DNA of 64,000 nt from Endobugula sp047636495 (GTDB taxonomy: Bacteria; Pseudomonadota; Gammaproteobacteria; Pseudomonadales; Cellvibrionaceae): contig JBLILH010000003.1 in the NCBI GenBank assembly GCA_047636495.1, positions 124,001-188,000 on the forward strand, given 5' to 3'. Shown in pieces: positions 18,093-25,271 of this stretch. The notes beneath the pieces were generated by a model. It was not told the origin of the DNA. It worked only from the letters and a program-made list of their open reading frames with translations, and did not search any database. Positions within the stretch are counted from its first letter, which is position 1. Each line of letters opens with the position of its first letter. The translations under genes and the position numbers were made by a program.

Positions 18093-18575
18093 CTAGTGTG
18101 TTTTATTTTTTTTCTCTTCTAGCGCCTGAGAGTATAATGCATCAAAATTAATAGGGGGCAACATCAACGGGGGGAATGTTGCTTTAGACAGCGCACTATC
18201 GATAGTCTCGCGAGCATAGGGAAATAACACCTGAGGACAAACTGTGTTGAGGACGCGTGCTAAGTTCTGCCCCTCAATACCCTTTACCTCGAACAATCCA
18301 GCTTGGTGCACCTCAATTAAGAAGATAGTTTTATCCTTTAATGATGCCGTAATCGTCAGCTTTAACACCGTCTCATAAAGGTCGTCATTAATTTTATTAA
18401 TTTCTGACGCTAAGTCTTGATTAATGGTTGGCTGATCGCTGATGGTAAATGCTTCTGGCCCCATTGGGTTTTCGAGTGACAAATCTTTAGTATATATGCG
18501 CTGGATAAAAAACTGTTGTTCTACTTCCGATTTAACTTTTTGCTCTATTTTCTCTATTTGCTTTTCTTCAGTCAT
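18093..18575 (-). CDS. secB: Protein-export chaperone SecB
   Basis: Tetrameric cytosolic chaperone that holds preproteins unfolded and hands them to SecA. 160 residues, family length. Recognisable segments are QFFIQRIYTKDLSLENP, VYETV-like LYETVLKLTITA, EVHQAGLFEVKG and LFPYARETID. Third gene of a minus-strand group (rhodanese-grxC-secB) that is conserved across gammaproteobacteria. Confidence 0.97.
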   Translation of the reverse strand: MTEEKQIEKIEQKVKSEVEQQFFIQRIYTKDLSLENPMGPEAFTISDQPTINQDLASEINKINDDLYETVLKLTITASLKDKTIFLIEVHQAGLFEVKGIEGQNLARVLNTVCPQVLFPYARETIDSALSKATFPPLMLPPINFDALYSQALEEKKNKTH

Positions 18576-18606
18576 GTTCTTTGCCTATTTACATTCAACA
18601 TTTACA

Positions 18607-18858
18607 TTAATTTATTAAGAGACCTTCCAACTGCCCAGATCGTTGCAGCGCAAACAGATCATCGCAGCCGCCTATATGCTTATTATTAATCCAGATTTGC
18701 GGCACTGTTCGTTGACCACTTTTTTTCATCATCTCTTGACGTAACAAGGGGTCGTTATCGACTGACATTTCTTTATATACGATTTTCTTTTCATCGAATA
18801 ATTGCTTCGCACGCACACAAAAAGGACAATAGCGTGTGGTATACATAATAACTGACAT
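18607..18858 (-). CDS. grxC: Glutaredoxin 3
   Basis: 83-residue dithiol glutaredoxin that reduces disulfides with glutathione. Active site Cys11-Pro-Phe-Cys14 (RYCPFCVRAK), the cis-proline segment RTVPQIWIN and the GG motif in HIGGCDDL are all present. It lies 32 bases upstream of secB, as in many gammaproteobacteria. Confidence 0.97.
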   Translation of the reverse strand: MSVIMYTTRYCPFCVRAKQLFDEKKIVYKEMSVDNDPLLRQEMMKKSGQRTVPQIWINNKHIGGCDDLFALQRSGQLEGLLIN

Positions 18859-18902
18859 ACAACTACCTTACTTTAATCGAAGACATTAATAGTCAAACGA
18901 AC

Positions 18903-19313
18903 TTATTTAACTAGTGGCAAACTGTCTTGCTGCCATTCACTCACACCACCACCTAAACGAACGGCGATAAATTCATTTGCTGTTAGTATTTTAATAACAG
19001 CAGCCGAATGCTGCCCCATTTTATCGACGACAATAATTTTTTTCTGACGATATTTTTCGAGCTTGTTTAAGCTATCGGCCACCTTGGCGTGCGGAATATG
19101 AATCGCATTCACAATATGCCCCGCTTCATATTCTTTGGCGTCTCGCACATCAAGTAGTACCGCCTCGTCAGAATTGACCGCTGCAACCACTTGTAGAGAG
19201 GACAGCTTTGCGCCGCCTTTAGATGTCTCGTGGCGAATAAACAAAAAAATAACCGCCGCTAAAGCGATCACTATCACAAACTGCTGTTGTGCAAATACGA
19301 TTATGTTTTCCAC
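18903..19313 (-). CDS. Membrane-anchored rhodanese-like protein lacking the catalytic cysteine
   Basis: 136 residues from a GTG with AGGAG six bases upstream: an N-terminal membrane helix (about residues 8-27) followed by a rhodanese fold with LLDVRDAKEYEAGHIVNAIHIP. This is the YibN family that sits next to grxC-secB in gammaproteobacteria. In active sulfurtransferases the loop after the central strand carries a persulfide-forming cysteine; here it reads VVDKMGQHSA, with Asp97 at that place. It is therefore probably not a sulfurtransferase and may act in binding or scaffolding (inference). Confidence 0.88.
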   Translation of the reverse strand: MENIIVFAQQQFVIVIALAAVIFLFIRHETSKGGAKLSSLQVVAAVNSDEAVLLDVRDAKEYEAGHIVNAIHIPHAKVADSLNKLEKYRQKKIIVVDKMGQHSAAVIKILTANEFIAVRLGGGVSEWQQDSLPLVK

Positions 19314-19399
19314 ACATCACTCCTATAAATAAAGCCTAATTATTAGCTACTAAATACCTACCCATAAATGGTTTATCGCAAGGAAAATGAATATAGTCA

Positions 19400-19462
19400 G
19401 TTTTGCGCTACCAGGTGAGGCGTCTGTTTGTTACAAACAACTACCCGTGGTAGAGCGAAAAC
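19400..19462. other. Long imperfect hairpin between the divergent rhodanese and envC genes
   Basis: Outer arms GTTTTGCGCTACCA (19400-19413) and TGGTAGAGCGAAAAC (19448-19462) are nearly complementary, and the loop region contains a second small palindrome TGTTTG-TTA-CAAACA (19425-19439). No T-tract and no known RNA family recognised. The remainder of the 460-base gap (19314-19775) holds no gene; in related bacteria gpmI usually lies here. Confidence 0.55.
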
Positions 19463-19775
19463 GGCCATTTTAACTTTTCCACCGCAGAGCTCTATTTATA
19501 GATGGGCACTGATTAATAGCTGCTCACGTATTCAACCCAATGCGTATTAGCCATGACGCACTAACCTGCTACAAATGGTGGCCGATTATACACAAGATAC
19601 TGCCAATTAAATGGTTAAATCGTTATTGCGCGCTTTATTTCAAAGCGCACGTAAATAATCCCATCTAAAGCGCAACCCTAAGGAATCACTTAAACACTAA
19701 CAAGCTAATGCGCTCTTTGCTATGATATAAACGTAACGTTAGCTGTCCTTACTGGGCTCTCTTTTACGGGTATCA

Positions 19776-20999
19776 ATGGTGACATCATTTATGATTTTTT
19801 GCTTTACATCGCTCGCTTGCGAGCAAAGGTGCTGTATACACACGCGGCCTGCACTGGATGGGCTGATTAAATGCATCGCCCTAGGCCTACTGTTGGTCAC
19901 CAGCATTGCGACGAATGCTGAAACTGAAACCGAGTATCAGCAACGCCTGCAGGCACTCGCTGGCACTATAAAAACGATACAAAACCAGTTGCGTTCCACT
20001 AAAAACGATAAAAACAAACTACAATCTTCACTTCAAGAGTCTGAGCAAAAACAGGCTGCCCTCGCTAAAGAAATTGCTCGCATTGAGGAGGCACTGAGAC
20101 GCGAAAAAAAGCAACTAGCTCGGCTACGCCGCCAACGCGCTAAGCTGGATAAAGATAAGCATGAGCAGCAGCTGAGCTTAGACGACACGATAAGGCAAGC
20201 CCATCGTTTAGGACAACAAAGCGGGATTAAACTGTTACTTAATCAACAGCAGCCTCAACATATTAGCCGTTTAGTTCGTTATCATCGTTATATCGTTAAT
20301 GCGCATCAAATAGCCGTTAAGGACTTCATTCACACCCTTGATGAACTGACTGCGGTAAGCGAGAAAATCAATGTTGTTGCGCACAGTCTAGTACAACAAC
20401 AGCAAGACTTAGAATCAGAACAAGAGACACTTAGGTCCTCACAGAAGAAGCGCTTAGGGGTGATGCGTAAAATTTCCCGTTCGTTACGCGATCAAGGACA
20501 ACAGCTATCAACTCTGAACGCTGACCAGCAACACTTACAAAAATTATTAGATGAGGCAACTAACACCCTAGCCAGCCTTTCACTGCCCGAAAACACTACA
20601 CCATTTAACACACTCCGCGGTCGACTCCCCTTCCCCACCCAGGGTAAGATACTTCAAGCTTACGGGAAACCGCAGTTTGATGGAAAGCTCAACCGTAATG
20701 GCATTTTGATTGGCAACCGCATGGGCGCAGATGTAGTATCGGTGCATTACGGTAGAGTCATATTCTCTGATTATTTACGGGGTCATGGCTTACTCATTAT
20801 CATTGACCATGGTGATGGCTACATGAGCTTGTATGGGCACAACGAAATGCTCTTAAAAGCTGTCGGCGAATGGGTGAGTGCAAGCGAAAAAGTAGCCACT
20901 GTGGGCAATAGTGGCGGACAAACGCAAATAGGGCTCTATTTCGAAATTCGCAATAAAGGTGCTCCGGTCAACCCTCAACCGTGGCTGCAAAAAAGTTGA
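19776..20999 (+). CDS. envC: Murein hydrolase activator EnvC
   Basis: Periplasmic activator of the septal amidases AmiA/B during cell separation. 407 residues: a signal peptide ending near LLLVTSIATNA, a long coiled coil rich in Gln, Lys and Glu (about 45-260), and a C-terminal LytM domain from about 290 (GRLPFPTQGKIL ... DHGDGYMSLYGH). The first metal ligands of active M23 peptidases are missing (NRMGADVV where HxxxD is usual), the known degenerate state of EnvC. The N-terminus before the signal peptide is unusually long, so the true start may be the ATG at 19791. ctpA and a yibQ homologue follow. Confidence 0.93.
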   Translation: MVTSFMIFCFTSLACEQRCCIHTRPALDGLIKCIALGLLLVTSIATNAETETEYQQRLQALAGTIKTIQNQLRSTKNDKNKLQSSLQESEQKQAALAKEIARIEEALRREKKQLARLRRQRAKLDKDKHEQQLSLDDTIRQAHRLGQQSGIKLLLNQQQPQHISRLVRYHRYIVNAHQIAVKDFIHTLDELTAVSEKINVVAHSLVQQQQDLESEQETLRSSQKKRLGVMRKISRSLRDQGQQLSTLNADQQHLQKLLDEATNTLASLSLPENTTPFNTLRGRLPFPTQGKILQAYGKPQFDGKLNRNGILIGNRMGADVVSVHYGRVIFSDYLRGHGLLIIIDHGDGYMSLYGHNEMLLKAVGEWVSASEKVATVGNSGGQTQIGLYFEIRNKGAPVNPQPWLQKS

Positions 21000-21076
21000 T
21001 CACCCACACCGCAAGCTTGTATCCTGGGCATCATAAAAAAACATCAAAGAAACCTTAAATAATAGTGAGAAGTTGG

Positions 21077-22387
21077 ATGTACAAATCTCTAATGTTACCG
21101 GCGGTCATATTTACCGGCTTGTTTTTATCTGGATTGAGTTATGCCGAAGATAGCGGTGATGCTGTAGATAACAACATGACTAGCAACAACGAACTACCAC
21201 TGAAAGAACTTCGTCTGTTCACACTAATTTTCGATCATATTCGACGAGCATATGTAGAGCCTATTAGCGACCAACAACTTTTGGAGAATGCCATTAAGGG
21301 CATGCTGGGCGAGATGGATCCGCATTCTGCTTATCTTGACGCGGCTTCGTTTGAGCAATTGCAAGAATCAACTAAAGGAGAATTTACTGGTATCGGCATT
21401 GAAATGGGCAGTGAAGACGGCTTTGTTAAGGTCATCGCACCTATTGATGGATCTCCGGCCCAAAAAGCGGGGCTGCAAGCAGGTGATATTATTATTAAAG
21501 TCGATAATAGATCCATACAGGGATTATCCGTCAGCGAAACCGCCAAGCGTATTCGTGGCCCGGTGGGCTCACTCGTTGAATTCACTATTATTCGCAACGG
21601 CATCGACAAACCCATCAATATCGATATTATCAGAGATGTCATAAAGTCCCTGAGCATTCGCCAGCGGGTTTTCGAAGACTCTATTGCTTACATACGTATT
21701 GCACAATTCCAGTCCGCGACAGGAGAGGATTTTGTCGCCGCGATTAAAAAACTCCGTAACGATACCCCTATTCTCGATGGCTTGATTATTGATTTACGCA
21801 ATAATCCTGGCGGAATACTGCAATCATCTGTGCAGGTTGTCGACGCACTAATCGATGAAGGCATTGTGGTGTCCACTCAGGGACGCTTAGATACTAGCAA
21901 TGTAAGCTATAGCGCAACCCCAGGTGACGAAACAATGGGACTGCCTACGGTGGTATTAATTAATGGCGGATCGGCATCGGCTTCAGAAATTGTTGCCGGT
22001 GCACTTCAAGACCATCAGCGTGCAGTCATTATGGGAACTCGAAGCTTTGGTAAAGGTTCAGTACAGACTATTTTGCCTGTCGGCAAAAATAAAGGCATTA
22101 AATTAACCACTGCGCGTTACTTCACACCTAAAGGACGCTCAATTCAAGCGCAGGGTATCACCCCCGATATTATCGTTGAGCCAGCGACCATTACTGCCTT
22201 AAAAACGAGTGAGCGTGTTAGTGAAGCCAGTCTTGGCGGTCATCTAAAAAACACTTCAGATAATGTAATGGTGGACAAAGATAAGGCGCTAAGCGTTACA
22301 GTAACCGAATCACTCACTAAGGATAATCAGTTGTTTGAAGCGATTAACCTATTAAAAGGATTAGCGATACTAACTCGTAAAAAATAG
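21077..22387 (+). CDS. ctpA: Carboxy-terminal processing protease CtpA (S41 family)
   Basis: Periplasmic serine protease of about 436 residues. Signal peptide (VIFTGLFLSGLSYA), the N-terminal DPHSAYLD segment, a PDZ domain (about 95-180, GIGIEM ... GLQAGDIIIKVD), and the S41 core with INGGSASASEIVAGAL (Ser) and GTRSFGKGSVQ (Lys) forming the Ser-Lys dyad. The ATG at 21077 follows GAGAAG; the in-frame GTG at 21065 is an alternative. Probably co-transcribed with envC. Such proteases trim lipoproteins and murein hydrolases. Confidence 0.95.
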   Translation: MYKSLMLPAVIFTGLFLSGLSYAEDSGDAVDNNMTSNNELPLKELRLFTLIFDHIRRAYVEPISDQQLLENAIKGMLGEMDPHSAYLDAASFEQLQESTKGEFTGIGIEMGSEDGFVKVIAPIDGSPAQKAGLQAGDIIIKVDNRSIQGLSVSETAKRIRGPVGSLVEFTIIRNGIDKPINIDIIRDVIKSLSIRQRVFEDSIAYIRIAQFQSATGEDFVAAIKKLRNDTPILDGLIIDLRNNPGGILQSSVQVVDALIDEGIVVSTQGRLDTSNVSYSATPGDETMGLPTVVLINGGSASASEIVAGALQDHQRAVIMGTRSFGKGSVQTILPVGKNKGIKLTTARYFTPKGRSIQAQGITPDIIVEPATITALKTSERVSEASLGGHLKNTSDNVMVDKDKALSVTVTESLTKDNQLFEAINLLKGLAILTRKK

Positions 22388-22436
22388 TGCACGAGCCAAA
22401 CCGCGAAGAAAAAGCGAAAGCTACGCCCTAAAGACA

Positions 22437-23501
22437 ATGATGATTTATTACATATCGGAACATAACCCATTGCCAACACGCATCATAAAACAGCCTAACG
22501 TAAACCTGACAGGGCCATTATACCTGCCGATAGCAGCTATAATCGCTGCAACTATAATGGTCGTGAGCGTGACCTTTCCTTGGAGTCACGATACCCACGC
22601 TAACCCCTCAGCCTCTAACCACAGCCCGATGACTTATCACCAAGTCTTGAACGATCTCGCTGAACTTAACCCCGCCGCAATAACCACAGCGGGGAAAGAC
22701 AGCGGAAATGGGATAGCAAGCGCTACCGACGCGACGCCAACATCTCTTGTAGCGGCCAAAAAACACATTAATAGCGTTCAAGTCGCTATTATCATAGATG
22801 ATATCGGCTACAACTATGCACAAGGCGTAAAAGCGATGCAGCTACCTGGCGCCATTACCTATGCCATCATCCCGCACAGTCCTAAGGCGACTTTTTTCGC
22901 TCGACACGCCCAACAATTGAATAAAGAAGTCATGCTGCACGCCCCCATGAGTACCGTGTATAACACGCCACTGGGCAAAGACGGTTTAACCGAGTCAATG
23001 GGAGAGCACACATTTAAGCAAGCACTGGCCAATTCACTCGCATTGCTACCCAATGCAAAAGGTGTCAATAATCACATGGGCAGCTTACTCACACAAAAAG
23101 ACCGACCCATGAATTGGATGATGCAATCACTGAAGCAAAAACAGCTCTACTTCATTGATAGTCGAACGTCTACACAAAGCGTGGCCTGGACAGTAGCTCA
23201 AGAATACGGGATACCCTCATTAAAGCGAGATATCTTTCTTGATCACGAAGTCACCGAAAAATTTATTGCTAGTCAGTTCAAAAAATTCATTGCTAAGGCT
23301 CTACTACAAGGCTACGCTGTCGCTATTGCTCATCCCTTCCCCAAAACTATTCTTTACCTAGAACAAAATCTTGCTAGCCTCTCATCCCACAATATCACCT
23401 TAGTTTCCGCCTCCGAACTGGCTAATCGCTTCTCCAAGCATCAGATACCACATGAATTTACAAGAGTTGTGACGCACCACACAAAATCAGCTGCCCAGTA
23501 A
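22437..23501 (+). CDS. YibQ-type divergent polysaccharide deacetylase family protein
   Basis: 354 residues: an N-terminal membrane helix (about 28-48), a low-complexity linker, and from about residue 120 the divergent polysaccharide deacetylase domain with VAIIIDDIGYN, HAPMSTVYN, NNHMGSLLT, FIDSRTSTQS and VAIAHPFPKT. The Asp pair and histidines match the metal site of the deacetylase fold, but activity of this family is unproven. Follows ctpA by 49 bases, the conserved envC-ctpA-yibQ order, consistent with a cell envelope role. Confidence 0.9.
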   Translation: MMIYYISEHNPLPTRIIKQPNVNLTGPLYLPIAAIIAATIMVVSVTFPWSHDTHANPSASNHSPMTYHQVLNDLAELNPAAITTAGKDSGNGIASATDATPTSLVAAKKHINSVQVAIIIDDIGYNYAQGVKAMQLPGAITYAIIPHSPKATFFARHAQQLNKEVMLHAPMSTVYNTPLGKDGLTESMGEHTFKQALANSLALLPNAKGVNNHMGSLLTQKDRPMNWMMQSLKQKQLYFIDSRTSTQSVAWTVAQEYGIPSLKRDIFLDHEVTEKFIASQFKKFIAKALLQGYAVAIAHPFPKTILYLEQNLASLSSHNITLVSASELANRFSKHQIPHEFTRVVTHHTKSAAQ

Positions 23502-23606
23502 ATACCGTATTCGACTATAGTAATAAATAAATTAGAGGATAAGTCTGACATAGGGTGTTAGTTAGGCATTATTGTTTAGTAAGCGGTTCTGGCTGGAGGC
23601 ATAGAC

Positions 23607-24068
23607 ATGGAAAAGATCAACGATAGTAATACCATTTTACGCTTCGGAGAAAAGAAACATTCCTCAATACGTAGCGAGCGATTTTTTCAGCAAGAAAATT
23701 ATTGGTATTTTAGAACACGGGAAGGATTAGACATAGGCCCCTTTAATAAAAAAATAGATGCAGAAGCTGGGCTAGATGGCTTTATTGGATTCTTAAAGCA
23801 AGCACACGAGGATGTTGTGACTAAAATTACTACTTATATCAAATTACAAGCCAGAAAAGATGAAGCCATTGACGTACCTAAACGCGCAGACCGTATTTTT
23901 ACCCAAGATAATTATTGGTATTTTAGAACCCGAGAAGGTATGGACATTGGGCCATTTGACACACGTGGCGATGCCGCAGTTGGCGCGAAAAATTTTATTG
24001 ACTTTTTAGAAGGCTCTCAGCCAGAAGTTGTATCTCGCGTTACTAACTACATAAAAGCTGTCGCATAG
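23607..24068 (+). CDS. Small protein with two tandem YWYFRTREG repeats (DUF6316-like)
   Basis: 153-residue cytoplasmic protein built of two homologous halves. Half one (about residues 23-84) has FQQENYWYFRTREGLDIGPF and half two (about 92-150) has FTQDNYWYFRTREGMDIGPF; each continues into a helix that ends in TTYIK or TNYIK. The motif is that of the small DUF6316 proteins of gammaproteobacteria, normally single-domain. Function unknown. Starts at an ATG behind GGAGGCATAGAC. Confidence 0.7.
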   Translation: MEKINDSNTILRFGEKKHSSIRSERFFQQENYWYFRTREGLDIGPFNKKIDAEAGLDGFIGFLKQAHEDVVTKITTYIKLQARKDEAIDVPKRADRIFTQDNYWYFRTREGMDIGPFDTRGDAAVGAKNFIDFLEGSQPEVVSRVTNYIKAVA

Positions 24069-24086
24069 AAACATAACTTCAGGCGT

Positions 24087-24125
24087 AAAAAGACACTGAC
24101 GCTAATAATATAATCGGTGTTTTTT
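24087..24125. terminator. Probable bidirectional terminator
   Basis: Hairpin with arms AAAAAGACACTGA (24087-24099) and TCGGTGTTTTTT (24114-24125), with one bulged base and one G-T pair. Flanked by A and T runs, it lies between the convergent duplicated-domain gene and hisF. Confidence 0.55.
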
Positions 24126-24149
24126 ATGGTTAAAGTTTACTTGTGATGC

Positions 24150-24923
24150 CTAATATCTTACTTCTATACCCGCTGCACGCATGTATGCTTTGGCTTCTGG
24201 TACGCTATATTCGCCGAAGTGAAAAATACTTGCCGCCAGTACTGCGTCAGCACCCCCTTCATTAACTCCATCGACCAGGTGCTGCAAGTTCCCCACTCCA
24301 CCCGATGCAATCACAGGGATCGGCACCGCATTGCTGATCGCTCGCGTTAACAACAGATCAAAGCCATCTTTAGTACCATCTTGATTCATACTGGTCAGTA
24401 ATATTTCGCCGGCACCGTAGCCAGCCATTCTGATCGCCCACTCTACCGCATCGATACCCGTTGGCTTACGGCCGCCGTGAGTGAAAATCTCCCAACGTTT
24501 GGCCTCTCCTTCTGCGCTGACCTGTTTCGCGTCGATAGCGACGACAATGCACTGCGCACCAAAGCGCTCGGATGCCTGCTTAACGAACTCAGGATTAAAC
24601 ACTGCCGCGGAATTAATACCGACTTTATCTGCCCCCGCATTCAACATAGTGCGGATATCATCGACAGTTCGAATTCCGCCGCCGACGGTCAATGGAATAA
24701 ACACCTCTTTTGCAATGCGCTCTACCGTATGAGCCGTTGTTTCACGCCCTTCATGGGTCGCGGTGATATCTAAAAAGGTAATCTCATCAGCGCCTTGCTC
24801 GTTATAGCGTTTAGCGACTTCAACGGGATCTCCTGCATCGCGAATATCAACAAACTGCACACCTTTCACAACACGCCCACAATCCACATCAAGACAAGGG
24901 ATAATTCGTTTCGCTAATGCCAT
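24150..24923 (-). CDS. hisF: Imidazole glycerol phosphate synthase cyclase subunit HisF
   Basis: TIM-barrel cyclase subunit of the HisH-HisF complex that makes imidazole glycerol phosphate and AICAR in histidine synthesis. 257 residues from the ATG at 24923 (AGGAAA upstream); an upstream extension to 25043 does not match the family. Catalytic Asp11 (IPCLDVDCGRVVKGVQF segment) and the second aspartate in VVAIDAK are present, with phosphate loops VGGGIR and ASGGVG. No hisA, hisH or hisB neighbour is in the window, unlike the usual hisBHAF cluster. Confidence 0.96.
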   Translation of the reverse strand: MALAKRIIPCLDVDCGRVVKGVQFVDIRDAGDPVEVAKRYNEQGADEITFLDITATHEGRETTAHTVERIAKEVFIPLTVGGGIRTVDDIRTMLNAGADKVGINSAAVFNPEFVKQASERFGAQCIVVAIDAKQVSAEGEAKRWEIFTHGGRKPTGIDAVEWAIRMAGYGAGEILLTSMNQDGTKDGFDLLLTRAISNAVPIPVIASGGVGNLQHLVDGVNEGGADAVLAASIFHFGEYSVPEAKAYMRAAGIEVRY

Positions 24924-25271
24924 ATTTTTTCCTAAAAAACCAATCGTTAAATGTTGCGCCAACACAAAGTAGCCTTGTGATACCTTTGCACAGATAGATA
25001 TTTTTTCTGAGACACCAAGAGTCGGCGCCTCTAGGTGAGACATACCTCAGGGCACGTCAAAACGCACAAAAAACGGAGCTTATTTGTATAGCGTCCAGGT
25101 AAATAAGCGATTGGGTACGCATCCCCTCGGTGAACCTTTGTGGGGACAACACCGGAAGAAGACTCAATAACATTCGTGCAGGGTCTCATTGTAATTACTT
25201 TGCATAATAAAGCTAGCCAAAGGCTTACGAGCTTTGCTGGTTGCCTTGGTTGCCTGACAGTTTCCTAATCG
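24924..25271. other. Intergenic region upstream of hisF
   Basis: About 350 bases with no convincing gene. There are short C- and G-runs (CCCCTCGG ... GTGGGG near 25121-25147) that could fold, but no clear promoter, terminator or RNA family is recognisable. Confidence 0.4.
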
